Assembly (NCBI GenBank): GCA_963575745.1
Contig: CAUYUJ010000702.1
Span: 1-50,000 of the forward strand
Length of the DNA stretch: 50,000 nt
Direction of reading: 5' to 3'
Source: Prorocentrum cordatum
Taxonomy: Eukaryota > Sar > Dinophyceae > Prorocentrales > Prorocentraceae
The notes under the pieces were generated by a model that searched no databases, was not told where the DNA came from, and was given only the letters and a program-made list of their open reading frames with translations. This document shows, in pieces, positions 22,845 to 32,029 of the stretch. A program made the translations under genes and the position numbers. Within the stretch, counting starts at the first letter, position 1. Each line of letters starts with the position of its first letter.

Positions 22845-24395
22845 ATAGGGTTATAGTCGTTATGAAGGCTATAGGCGTTATAGGGGTTATACGGGTTATC
22901 GGGGTTATAAGGGGTTATAGGGGTTATAAGGATTCTAGGGGTTCTAGGGGCTATAGGGTTATATGGGGCTATGGGGCTATAGGGTTATAGGGGTTATAAG
23001 GGGTTATAAGGGGTTATAAGGGGTGATAAAAGGTTACAAGGGGTTACAAGGGGTTATACGGGGTCATATAAAGGGTTATAGGGATTATAGGGGTTATAGG
23101 GGTTATAAGGGTTATAGGGTTATAGGGGTTCTAAGGGGTTTGAAAGGTTATAAGGGGTTATAAAGGTGTTTAAATGGGTTATAAAAGGGGTTATAGGGGT
23201 TATAGGGGTTATAAGGGTTATAAAGGTTATATGGGTTATAGGTGTTATAACGGTTATAGGGTTATAAGGGTTATAAGGGTTATAGAGGTTATACGGGTTA
23301 TAGGGTTATACGGTTATATGGGGTTATAGGGTTATAAGGGGTTATAGAGGTTATACTGGTTATAGTGGTTATACGGGTTCTGAGGGTTATAAAGGTTATA
23401 CGGGTTATACGGGTTACACGGGTTATAAGGGGTTATAAGGGTTTTATAGGGGCTATAGGGTTATAGGGGTTATAAGGGTTGTAGGGGTTATAGGGGTCAT
23501 AGGGTTATAGGGGTTATAAGGGGTTATATGGGTTCTAGGGGATCTATAGGGCTATAGGGTTATAGGGGTTATAGAGGTTATGCTGGTTATAATGGTTATA
23601 CGGGTTCTAAGGGTTATAAGGGCTATACGGGTTGTACGGGTTACACGGGTTATAGGGGTTAAGGGGTTATAAGAGGTTATAGGGGGTGTAGGCGTTATAG
23701 GGGCTATAAGGGTTATAGGGGTTATAGGGGTTATAAAGGGCTTTAAGGGGCTATAAAGGGGTTCTACAAGATTTTAAAGGGGCTATGAAGGGTTATGAGG
23801 GGTTATAAGAAGTTATAGGGTTATAGAGGTTATAAGGGTTAAAGGGGTTTTAGGGGTTCTAGGTGATATAAAGGGTTATACGGGTTATAATGGGTTATAA
23901 GGGGTTATAGAGGTTATAGGTGTTATACGGGTTTCAGGGTTATAAGGGTTCTAAGGGGTTATAAGGGTTATAAGGGGTTATAGGGTTATAAGGGTTATAA
24001 GGGTTATAGGGGTTATAGGGGTTATACGGGTAATAAGGGTTATATGGGGCTATAGGGTTATAGGGTTATACGGGTTATAAGGGTTATAGGGTTATAAGGG
24101 TTATAGGGTTATATGGGGTTATAGGGGTTATAAGGGGTTAAAGGGGTTATATGGGGTTTTAGTGGTTATGGAGGTATAAGGTGTTATAAGGGTTATATGG
24201 GGTTATCGGGGTTATGGAGGTTATAGGGGTTATAAGGGTTATAGGGGTTATAGGGGTTATAAGCGCTATACGGTTATAGGGGTTGTATTGGGTTATAAGG
24301 GGCACATGGGTTATAGGGGTTATGAAGGTTATAGGGGCTATAGGGTTACAGGGGTTATAGGGGTTATAGGAGTTAGGGGGTTATAGGGGTTATAG
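22845..24395 (+). repeat. GGGGTTATA minisatellite array
   Basis: About 1.55 kb of GGGTTATA / GGGGTTATAA words, 8-10 bp each, with many variants (GGTTATACG, GGCTATAGG, GGGTTCTAG). All G-rich words are on the plus strand. It resembles no standard telomere repeat (TTTAGGG or TTAGGG), is internal and degenerate, and is non-coding. Confidence 0.95.
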
Positions 24396-24739
24396 GCGTG
24401 TTGGGTATGTAAATGTATGTGTACTGTTTGACGATATGTAAATTGCCTTCCTGAGAATGTGACTGGGCCATTCAGATATGTTGTGATGGTGATAGGTATG
24501 GCTCGTGCTGGTCTAGATATGAGTGCGGGGTCGGCTCGGCCGTTTTTGGTCCGCTTGTACCACTAGGTCACTCACTTGCGCGCCGCAACGAACACCCCGT
24601 TGCAAATTCCAGGGAGTTGGGGCGCGCCAGCGCACGAGCCGACGACAACATGCGTTTACTCCGTCCGTGAGACCGTGGCTGAATTTAAAGACGAATGTCC
24701 GCGGCGCCAGAACGAAAACTCCATTTTGAAAACGACCCG
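24396..24739. other. No gene seen
   Basis: After the array there is mixed sequence with no repeat or frame I can support. Confidence 0.4.
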
Positions 24740-24797
24740 CATTCACACGTGTGTATGTCGCGAAGCTTAAAGCTTCGCGACACACACACGTGTGAAT
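24740..24797. repeat. Near-perfect loop-free palindrome, 29-bp arms
   Basis: CATTCACACGTGTGTATGTC and on to GAAGCTT is followed directly by its reverse complement with one mismatch. It lies 35 bp beyond the stop codon of the minus-strand ORF at 24833, so it may be a 3'-untranslated hairpin or the fused ends of a small inverted-repeat element. Confidence 0.9.
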
Positions 24798-24832
24798 GGG
24801 TATGCGCACAACAACAACAGGGTTGTTTTCAA

Positions 24833-25546
24833 TCACGTGTCATTGGGCTTCCGCTTCTTCGTGATGCGGCGTTTGTTTGCCAAGATGGGCTCGTCTACCT
24901 GCTGAAGTTCGTCGTCGTGGTGCGCTTCCTCATGCTCTTCCTCACCTCTGTAGCAAAGGCTCGGCTGTTTCTTTAGATTGAGCAAGAAGATAAAGTTCAC
25001 GACCTTGCAGGTCCAAATCTGGAACCCCACCGGCTCCATGTGAGGCAGAATGGTCTGGACGGCGCGGTATAGTTGCAACAATTGAAAATTGCATCCTTGG
25101 CGCATACGAGCCATCTCCCTTACGTTTGGCCCAAGGATGTCTGGAAGGTTTTCATCTGGAACACACACTTCAACATCGTATGCGTTATACGTCCAGAACA
25201 ATATGTGCAACGCGCGGAAAGCACCGATGCCAGTCACGTCCTTAAAACCATTGAAAGCGGCCCAGAAAGAAGAAAACAACTCAGTCACAACAGGGAATTG
25301 TTCCATCAAGTCGCGTATGAAACCTGTGTGAAAATCGAAGTTCACATGGTTAAGAGTAGCACTGCGTCGCACCTCACTGGTGCTCCCCTCCGCCATTCGA
25401 ATTCATTTTTCTGTGTTCCCCTTCGTTACGATGGTGCATCGCAGCCTGTCAATGGTAGCATTATTCCAAGGGCTATTGAACTCACGCCGCAATTCTTCTG
25501 TATCCAGTAAAGTAGCCAAGGAACTTGACCGACCACTTGCAATCAT
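24833..25546 (-). CDS. Unknown ORF with an in-frame TGA
   Basis: From ATG 25396 the frame is open for 187 codons to 24833. The composition is that of an ordinary folded protein (FDFHTGFIRDLMEQFPVVTE, FRALHILFWTYNAYDVE). An acidic stretch EEEHEEAHHDDE is followed by a basic tail (KRRITKKRKP) that could be a nuclear signal. The same frame also reads as coding upstream: from ATG 25546 come 47 codons (LATLLDTEELRREF, then VTKGNTEK) before a TGA at 25405-25403, then two codons and ATG 25396. So either translation starts at 25396, or this is one gene broken by a nonsense change. I recognise no family. No intron was seen; upstream exons are possible, and a C-rich repeat starts just upstream at 25585. 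Confidence 0.5.
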
Positions 25547-25584
25547 GAGCAAAATGATTGTTAATCCTCCTGGCGGCTGCTGAC

Positions 25585-25850
25585 ATCCAAGATTCGAGGG
25601 GGCCCAAAACGGCCCCAAGAGGGGCCCAAGCAGGGGGGCACAAACCAAACATTCGATATTCGTACCCCGAGAAGCCAGGAGGCCCCAAGAGGCCGTCAAG
25701 AGGCCCCACGAAGCCCCAAGAGGCCCCAAAAGGCGCCCAAGACGCGCCCAAGAAGCCTCCAAAAAGCCCAAAAGATACCCCACGAGGCCCCAAGAGGCCA
25801 CCGAGAGGCGCCCAAACCGCCTCCAGGTGGTCCCCCAGAGGCCCACCACA
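25585..25850 (+). repeat. CCAAGAGGCCCC cluster 1
   Basis: Short words of 10-18 bp of the form CCCCAAGAGGCC / CCCAAGACG / AAGAAGCC repeated in loose tandem, with the AAGAGG sense on the plus strand. The same family recurs at 34480-34965, 42140-42235 and 44440-44870. Confidence 0.8.
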
Positions 25851-26079
25851 ACACCCCAACACATATAAACGAGGCCTCAGACCCACACACAACCCAGGCA
25901 CGGTGGCGGGATGGGCCACAGGCCACTAGGATAACGCGAGCGTCTCAATATGCGCTGATGCTCCCATCCGCCCCCGCATGATGCTCCCAGATGCGCGCGC
26001 CGAGGCGCACCGACGCGACTCTGATATATCCCATTATGATAGAGTGGGGGTCGGCGGCAGGAGGCGAAGCCCTTACGGA
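25851..26079. other. No gene seen
   Basis: Lies between the CCAAGAGG cluster and the tubulin-like first exon. A possible splice donor GTAAGG lies at 26076 on the minus strand. Confidence 0.35.
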
Positions 26080-26136
26080 TTTCGCCCCGATCTGGTTGCC
26101 GCACTGGCTACCCTGGATGTGCACCAACCCACGCAT
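26080..26136 (-). pseudogene. Beta-tubulin N-terminus, residues 1-19
   Basis: ATG at 26136 opens MRGLVHIQGSQCGNQIGAK, a clear match to the beta-tubulin start MREIVHIQGGQCGNQIGAK, the loop that contacts the guanine nucleotide. Changes are E3G, I4L and G10S. The next codon is TCC where tubulin has TTC (Phe20), followed by GTAAGG, a good GT donor on this strand. Downstream on the same strand the match resumes at Phe20 only at 18972, about 7.1 kb away. It may be a true first exon with a long intron, or a stranded fragment. Because the downstream copy is truncated and joined to a LINE, I call it a pseudogene piece. Confidence 0.75.
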
Positions 26137-26439
26137 TGCTTCTCAATCGGAGGCAGCTGTCTCTGGGATCGTTCGGAAGACTTCGGGCTGTGGGCCAAAA
26201 CTGCTTCGAATTACTGGCGCACTTCGTGACCCATCGACTCCCAAGACGCCCTCAGCTGGCCACCAACACAGCTGCAAGAATTCTGCTCCCATGGCTGCGT
26301 ATGGGTATCCCACTGTCTCAGGGCAGGAGTGTCGTAAAGCTTTGCGGGAAGCAACGCCGTCGGGGCTCAGGGCATGCGGGTCTTCGGTCGTGTGGGTATG
26401 CGGGCCCGAGTGGATTCAGGACACACGCTCGTATGTATG
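26137..26439. other. No gene seen upstream of the tubulin-like start
   Basis: This would hold the promoter or leader if the tubulin start is real. I see no TATA box or spliced-leader-like sequence that I would defend. Confidence 0.3.
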
Positions 26440-27000
26440 TATCAGGCCCGCCCGCCGCCTGCCCGCCGCCCGCCGCTCGCCCCGCTTCCGTCTCAACACA
26501 CACACACACACACCATCTGCTCAACAGCCTCCGTCCCCAGCACCACACCTTGCACTCAGCAGCCTCCGCGTCCAACACCCCACCCCTCTACTCCACAACA
26601 TCCCGCTGCTAGAGTCAACCCGTAGGACCTCGAATAGAACGTGGAGCCTCCCACCGCCCGCCCGCCGCCCGCCGCCCGCCGCCCCGCTTCCGTGCCCAAC
26701 ACACATCCACACCATCTACTCAACAGCCTCCATCTCGAAGATCACACCCGATCATCGACAGCCTCCGTCTCCAACGCCCCACCCATCTGCTCAGCAGCAT
26801 CCCGCTGCAAAAGAGTGTTGTTAGGAATTCGATTAAGAACCCGATCCACCCGCCGCCTCCCCGCCACGCGCCGCCCACGGGCCACCCGCCGCCCGCCCCA
26901 TGTCCGCCTCCGACACACACCTCGTATACTCAGCAACCGTCGTATCCAACACCACACCCGATACTCAACAGCCTCCGTCTCCACGGCGGCCGCGTGCACC
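26440..27000 (+). repeat. CCGCCCGC / CAACAGCCTCCGTC repeat block
   Basis: Three to four loose copies of a composite unit: a CCCGCCGCCCGC run, then CTTCCGT plus CAACACAC, then CATCTGCTCAACAGCCTCCG and ACACC words. A related fragment with CCGCCCGCC and ACACACACGC recurs at about 28005-28090. Non-coding. Confidence 0.75.
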
Positions 27001-27049
27001 GTGAACCCCCCTTTCCTCTTACGATCGTCCAGGGGGGAGAGAGGTAGCA

Positions 27050-27970
27050 GGGCCTTAAGGTGTTAGTGTCTTAGCGCGTTCGGGTGTTAGGGCAGTAGTG
27101 CCTTCAAGTCTAAGGGCCTTGGGGTCGTAGGGCATCAGGGTGTTAGGTCAGGTCAAGACCTAGGGTCATAGGGTCCTCCCGCCTTACAGTCTTCAGCTCT
27201 TCGTGTATGAGTAGATGGGGGCCTTGGGAATCTGGCCCATCGTATGTTGGGGTCGTCAGGTCTTAGGCTATACGAGTGTCCGAGTCTTGGGGTACTACTG
27301 TATGGAAGTCTTGGGGTTTTAGTGCATGAGGGTATTAGAGTCAGAATATGTTAGGCTCTTCATGGTTTGAGGTCTTACTACAATCGGACCTGGGCCCGAA
27401 TGTCATTCTTCAAAAACATGCGACCCTCCGTCAGCCAAAACACACAGAACATCCAGAGGTACCCTCCCCTGGAAGCACAAGAGCATCCAACAACCACGAA
27501 GAGCACTAGGGCATCCTCCCCGAACCGACCTCGATCTTATACCTCGGTCCGACTGTTGTCGAGCCTTCGCTTCGTCGAGTCTTCGGGTCTATCTGTCGTG
27601 AAGAGGAGTTCTGGTCCCCAGGTCGTGACGGGTCTTAGGGTCTTAGTGCGTTGGCGTCTTGGGTATTAGGGCCCTGTGGTCTGAGGGTCTTCAAAGCTCA
27701 GGGTCCTGGGGACGTCGGGCATTGGGGTCGGAGGGTCTTCCCGCCACGAAGGCCCGGGGTCTCAGCACAATAAGGCTCCACGGCCTCCTGGTCGAAGGCG
27801 CCCTGGGCTTCGGGGCCTCAGGGCCGCGGGGTCTTCGGGCAGGAATGCCTTGGGGCTCTTGGGGTCTCACAGGGTCTTGGGTAGTGGTATCTTCGTGTCT
27901 GAGGGGCCCGAGGGTCCTGAGGCCTCTGGGAATCAAAGCCATCGGGCCTCAGGGCACTCGGGCCTCAGGC
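27050..27970 (+). repeat. Degenerate GGTCTTAGGG-type repeat
   Basis: Loose repetition of words such as GGGTCTT, GTCTTAG, GGGCCTTGGG and TCAGGGC with no fixed period. It is interrupted by the duplicated block at 27385-27560. No coding-like frame. Confidence 0.6.
27385..27560 (+). repeat. Dispersed duplicate, copy 1 of the GCGACCCTCCGTCAGCC block
   Basis: About 175 bp matching 28931-29110 in the same orientation. The shared order is CGGACCT-GG, AACATG-GACCCTCCG, CCAAAACACA-AGAACATCC, GCACAAGAGC-TCCAACAACCAC and CCGAACCGACCTCGATCTT. Confidence 0.8.
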
Positions 27971-28145
27971 CATTAGGGTATGAATGTCTGACAGGATACA
28001 GCACGCAAGGCCGCCCGCCGCCCGCCGCCCACCCGCCCCCGCCCCCCTTCTCCAAAACACACACACGCACACGCACGCAATCTTGTCAACGGCCTCCCTC
28101 CATGCTGGAAACTTCAATGGCAACCATGGCTGTTTGTGCCCATGA

Positions 28146-28537
28146 ACGAGATGACGATGATGACGATGCTGCGGATGATGACGACAAGGACAAGGATGAT
28201 GATGTTGCTGCTGATGATAATGCTGATGAAGGTGAGAATGATGATGATGCTGGTGAGTATGATGATGCTGATGACGATGATGATGATGATGATGCTGCTG
28301 ATGATGATGATGATGATGATGACGATGCTGGTGCTGATGCTGATGGTGCTGGTGATGATGACGATGACGACGACGACCACGACGATGATAATGATGACGC
28401 TGATGATGATGCTGATGATGATGCTGATGATGGTGATGGTGATGGTGATGGTGATGATGATGGTGATGATGATGATGATGATGATGATGACAATGAAGAT
28501 GACGAGGACGACGATGACGATGACGACGTAGACGGGA

Positions 28538-28579
<42 letters not shown>

Positions 28580-28640
28580 ATGGCGTCGGCAATGATGACG
28601 ACATCGACGAATGCGACAAACGATGATGACGAAGATGACA
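28146..28640 (+). repeat. GATGAT/GATGAC trinucleotide array
   Basis: About 490 bp of GAT, GAC and GCT triplets in phase, partly grouped into longer words (GATGATGCTGATGAT). A plus-strand frame reads Asp/Ala and the other strand reads Ser/Ile, but nothing beyond the repeat supports a gene. Confidence 0.92.
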
Positions 28641-28744
28641 ACGACGATTCGACAGAAGTACCAACAATTGGCAGAGACGACAACGACGAAAATTCACGAA
28701 GGGGCGACGACCATGGAAGCCATGACTGCGACGACGATGGCGAG

Positions 28745-28800
28745 GACTCGGCTACACGCAAGAGTGACCCTGGGCAAGAATGACATTCGGTGGGCGACTT
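28745..28800 (+). repeat. Short dispersed repeat, copy 1
   Basis: TCGGCTACACGCAAGAGTGA followed by CCCTGGGCAAGA and a GGGCGACTTTCGGGGGG stretch. A close relative lies at about 32455-32520, followed there too by G-rich and GAGCGCAAAAG sequence. Confidence 0.6.
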
Positions 28801-28930
28801 TCGGGGGGCTCAGGGGGGCCAAACCCGAGCGCGAAAGCCGCTGTCTTCTCATGGCGCTCAACCATCTTGGGATCCCTTGTGTGCCCGTACAAGAGGTCAC
28901 TCCGGCGAAGGGCCACTCTTGCGTGTACCG

Positions 28931-29110
28931 TCGGACCTAGGGCAGAAGAACCACCTCCTTCAAGAACATGAGACCCTCCGCTGGCCAAAACACAGAGAAC
29001 ATCCGAGGGTGCCCTCCCCATGGGTGCACAAGAGCGTCCAACAACCACCAAGAATGTCAGGGCACCCTCCCCGAACCGACCTCGATCTTCTCCCTCGGTC
29101 CGACAGTAGG
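28931..29110 (+). repeat. Dispersed duplicate, copy 2
   Basis: Second copy of the 27385-27560 block, with about one change in eight by eye. It sits between the GAT array and the GGA array. Confidence 0.8.
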
Positions 29111-29279
29111 CGAAGGACGCCACTGATGACGACGACGGTGAACGACGACGAACGTCCGCTGCAGGGGGGGGGGAGGCCGCTGGGAGCCTCTCCCACGCAG
29201 GCCCACGCGCGGGCGCCCACGGGGTGCAGGGGAGGAGAGACGGCGAGAGGGCGGGAAGGGGCGGCAGAGGAGGGAGGCA

Positions 29280-29640
29280 CGCACGGTAAAGGCGAGGAGA
29301 CGGAGGCGAGGAAGGAGGACGAGGACGAGGGAGGAGGAGAGGGAGGAGGAGACGGAGGAGGAGGAGGAGGAGGAGGAGGAGGAGGAGGAGGAGGAGGAGG
29401 AGGAGGAGGAGGAGGAGGAGGGGGGGAGGAGGAGAAGGAGGAGGAGGAGGAATGAAGGAGGAGGAGGAGGACGAGGAGGAGGAGTGAGGAGGAGGAGGAG
29501 TCAGGGAGGAGGGAGGAGGGAGAAGCAGGAACATGAAGGGGGGAGGAAGGAGGAGGAGCGAGGGACGAGGAGGGGAGGGAGGAGAACCAAGGAGCAGCAG
29601 GGAGGAGGGAGCAGGCGCGGCACGCGGGAACAAAGAGGGC
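29280..29640 (+). repeat. GGA/GAG purine tract
   Basis: Nearly all purine on the plus strand, with pure GGA triplets at about 29355-29425 and imperfect GGA/GGGAGG outside. A mirrored TCC tract lies at 32615-32825. Reading frames over it are composition effects. Confidence 0.9.
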
Positions 29641-30370
29641 GGTGGGCGCGGGGGGAACGATGGCGAAAGCCCTGTGCAAGGGGGGGGGAGGGCCGCACGG
29701 AGAGGGCCAGAGCGGGAGGGGCAACGGAGAGTCAGAACGAGCAGGCACGGGGAGGGATCAACCGCGGGGATGGGGGAGGAAGAGCGAGACGGGGGGGCGA
29801 GGGGCTACCCCAGCGCGCGCCGCATGGAGCAGCGAAGCGGGAACGGAGACGGCATCAGAAGCGCCGGCGTGTGCACCGAGCTCCGTCCCAGAAGCACCAG
29901 AGTGTGCACCCGGCTCCGTCCCTTCCCTCTGCTTCCTGCCCGTTTTGCCGGCAGGTCTGCCAAGAAGCCAACCGGCCACCCATCCAGTCAGCCAGCCAGC
30001 CTGCCAAGGAGCCAACCAGCCAATCAACCTGCCAACCGTCCAGCCACACAACCAGCCAACCGAGCGCAGGATCAGCCAGCATCGCATATGGAACTCGAGC
30101 CGAATCAACCTGCGCGTCGGACCGGGCTGCATCGGCATGGAATCGAGGTCGAGTCGAATCGGCTGCGCCAAGATACGCAACAGCACCAGGCACGCATCGG
30201 GACGCATCGCATCACTGGAACATCGGGAATCGAATCGGATCGAGCCGGCTCGGATCGAGCCAGCAGGAATCGATACCGATTTGGATCGATCGTACCGGCA
30301 TGGACCTTGTCAACCTGCCAACCCATCAGCCAATCCGCCAGCTGAACCAACCCACCAGCCATGCCACGCA
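29641..30370. repeat. Low-complexity region: CCAACCAGC words and GAATCGGATCG words
   Basis: At 29965-30070 and 30310-30370, CCAGCCAACC/CCAACCAGCC words repeat. At 30120-30300, GAATCG, GGATCG and GAGCCG words repeat. A similar ATCG-type block is at 32210-32420. The Pro/Gln/Ser-rich peptides from these frames are not credible genes. Confidence 0.55.
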
Positions 30371-30638
30371 GGCCATCAGACCTGGGCGCCGGCGGCTGGC
30401 GGCGAGAGGCGTGTTGGGACCTTTTCTTTCAGAAGCGGAAGTCCTGAACAGAAACGGCATCAAAAATGGCGCTGGCCCGACGACGCGAACGCATTCGCTC
30501 CGTCCACGGGCCGAGGGCCAGGCACGAGGGGAGGAGGGGAGGACAGGAGAGCGCCCACCGGCGCTGGCTTCAGGCGCGGTCACCGATCCGTGGACTGGTC
30601 GGGGAGATGCCCTCGGTGCCGTCCAGGCCGCAGCGCAG
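30371..30638. other. Downstream flank of the VWD-like gene
   Basis: No gene or repeat is recognised. It follows the stop codon of the minus-strand gene and would contain its 3' end. Confidence 0.35.
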
Positions 30639-31100
30639 CTACGCGAGGGTTGCTACCGCGACTGAGGCAACCGAGGGGTCTTCGCTGCCCGCTTTCTCGT
30701 CGCCCACCAGAGCCAGACGCTTGGCGCATGAGCCTGGGGGAACGATTACGTCATCATGATCATCTTCCCCCAGCAGCCCCCCGACAGCAAACCCCGCTCG
30801 ACGCAAATGCTTCGCGTACACGTTCAAGTAACGGAGGCCGTTGTGCGCACGTCCACGAATGACTTTTAGCTCAACCTTGCCATAGGCAATCCACCCCGGA
30901 GTCTCGACGTCGTGATGCGACACGCTGTAGTGATACCCTCCAGCCTGCTTTGCCTCTGCCCAAGACCCCGTAACGTTCAGCTCTTGGAAATACAGGTCCG
31001 CGCACTGCCCACCCAACCGGCGCGCATCGGCCTTCACGTGGAGCAAGGCGCTGTCAGGACTCTTTCCACGAGGGATGTTTATCAGAACATGCTTGCCCTC
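30639..31100 (-). CDS. VWD-like domain protein, C-terminal exon
   Basis: The exon starts at 31100 after CGGAAG and ends at TAG 30641-30639: 153 codons, GC-rich at third positions. It reads EGKHVLINIPRG, LGGQCADLYFQELNVTGSW, GYHYSVSHHDVETPGWIAYG and RAGFAVGGLLGEDDHDDV. With the upstream exon at 31867-32001 (AVGDPHLQNVHGERFDLMK) this has the layout of a von Willebrand factor D-like module: GDPH near the start, a beta-rich core with few Cys, and a GLLG-D motif before the end. I know sequences of this type from dinoflagellate predicted proteins; their function is unknown, and VWD modules are usually extracellular. No signal peptide or membrane segment is seen, because the gene's 5' part was not found. 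The last 20 residues are less conserved-looking and the true end could differ. Confidence 0.75.
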   Translation of the reverse strand, partial: EGKHVLINIPRGKSPDSALLHVKADARRLGGQCADLYFQELNVTGSWAEAKQAGGYHYSVSHHDVETPGWIAYGKVELKVIRGRAHNGLRYLNVYAKHLRRAGFAVGGLLGEDDHDDVIVPPGSCAKRLALVGDEKAGSEDPSVASVAVATLA

Positions 31101-31290
31101 CTTCCGGCGGCGCGCCCAGGTGGGAAGGCAGGAGGGGGAGGAACCTTTTCCAGGGAGTTCCCAGGGCCTCTTCGGCCTCCTCGTGGGCTCTCGGAGCACT
31201 CCCCGAAGCTCCGCCGCCTCCCGAGAAGGCCTTCCCCCTCTCACTTCTAGAAAAAGACAAAACAAAAACACGGCACAAACATAAGCTTTT

Positions 31291-31428
31291 GGCGTTCCGC
31301 GCGGATTTCTTGGATCTGCACTGGACCCCCTCCCTGGCGCGCGGAGCGCGCCAGGGGCGGCGCCAGAGGCGCCGCCGAGGGGGGTCCCAGCGCGGACCGA
31401 AGGAGTCCGCGCGGAGCGCCAGGAGTTT
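31291..31428 (-). repeat. Introner-like hairpin element, copy 2
   Basis: Imperfect outer arms (GGCGTTCCGCGCGGA and its partner near 31405-31420) enclose two perfect small hairpins. The inner 46 bp at 31332-31377 differs from copy 1 at one position. On the minus strand the element is followed by ATGTTT, a T-rich run and TAG at 31249-31247. Confidence 0.85.
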
Positions 31429-31662
31429 CTGCCTCTGGCGATGTTTCATCTTCTTCGTCGAGCTTCCCGCCATCGTCGGCGGTGGACAGACCTCCCTTTA
31501 GTAAACCTCCCCTCAGTGACCGCGGCCTGGGACCGAAACCGACGGACCTGGACCCGCAAAAATAACGGCCGCGACGCCCTCTCGCGAACCGAAACCGGCC
31601 AATTCCTTTATCGACGTGTCAGGCTGGGTAGGGGAACACAAAGTAGCGTAAACATAAAAACT

Positions 31663-31793
31663 CGGAGGTCCGCGCGGATTTCTCGGATCGGCGCTGGACC
31701 CCCAGCCCTGGCGCGCGGAGCGCGCCAGGGGCGGCGCCGGAGGCGCCGCCGGGGGGGCCCAGCGCCGATCCGAGAAATCCGCGCGGACCTCCG
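31663..31793 (-). repeat. Introner-like hairpin element, copy 1
   Basis: Outer arms of 37 bp (31663-31699 and 31757-31793; starting CGGAGGTCCGCGCGGATTTC) pair with about one mismatch. Inside are two more perfect hairpins, CCTGGCGCG-CGGAG-CGCGCCAGG and GGCGGCGCC-GGA-GGCGCCGCC, so the RNA would fold as a three-way junction. On the minus strand it is preceded 20 nt upstream by GTGACA (31813) and followed by ATGTTT, pyrimidines and CCCAG at 31624. Confidence 0.9.
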
Positions 31794-31866
31794 AATTTGT
31801 ATGTCTATGTCACTTGCCGTCCCCTAGTAGGAGGTGTCAACCTCCGACATCGGCGCGCCGCCGATC

Positions 31867-32001
31867 CTTCATCAGGTCGAACCGCTCGCCGTGAACGTTC
31901 TGCAGATGCGGGTCGCCGACGGCGGAGGCCCCGGAGCCCCCCGCGCCCGCGCCGGGCGGCGCGGGGGCGGGCGTCGGGCTCGGGCTCGGAGGCGGAGTCG
32001 C
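31867..32001 (-). CDS. VWD-like domain protein, upstream exon
   Basis: 45 codons in phase 0, from just after GCACCAG at 32002 to ATGAAG at 31867. The first 24 residues are a Pro/Ser/Ala/Gly linker (ATPPPSPSPTPAPAPP); then ASAVGDPHLQNVHGERFDLM gives the GDPH opening of a VWD-like module, continued by the exon at 31100. The frame is also open upstream of the acceptor, but that sequence is a GACGGCCGAAGCCC repeat, so I stop at the AG. Further 5' exons must exist and were not found. Confidence 0.65.
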
Positions 32002-32029
32002 CTGGTGCGGGGCCGACGGGCTCCGCGCG

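Larger units (their letters stand above)
31101..31866 (-). other. Intron of the VWD-like gene, carrying two hairpin elements
   Basis: The protein reads smoothly from FDLMK at 31867 to EGKHVLIN at 31100, in phase 0, if 31866-31101 is removed. The donor side reads ATGAAG then GATCGG and the acceptor side CGGAAG then GAGGGC, so AAGGA is repeated at both ends and the junction would be GA-AG. Non-GT donors are known in dinoflagellates. Two related palindromes, at 31663-31793 and 31291-31428, lie inside, each followed about 40 nt later by a second pyrimidine-rich AG (31624 and 31247). Confidence 0.6.

Noticed and set aside
22845-24395. Telomere
   Set aside because: The unit (GGGGTTATA and variants) is not a known telomere repeat, is degenerate, and is internal with genes on both sides.
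27850-28626. 258-codon plus-strand frame ending in a long Asp-rich stretch
   Set aside because: The Asp/Ala part is a GAT/GAC triplet array, and the part before it is degenerate GGTCTT and CCGCCC repeat sequence. The other strand and frames are equally open. No domain is seen.
28752-30665. Several 200-400-codon frames on both strands
   Set aside because: They cover the GGA tract and CCAACC/ATCG word repeats; peptides are low-complexity and overlapping frames are open on both strands.
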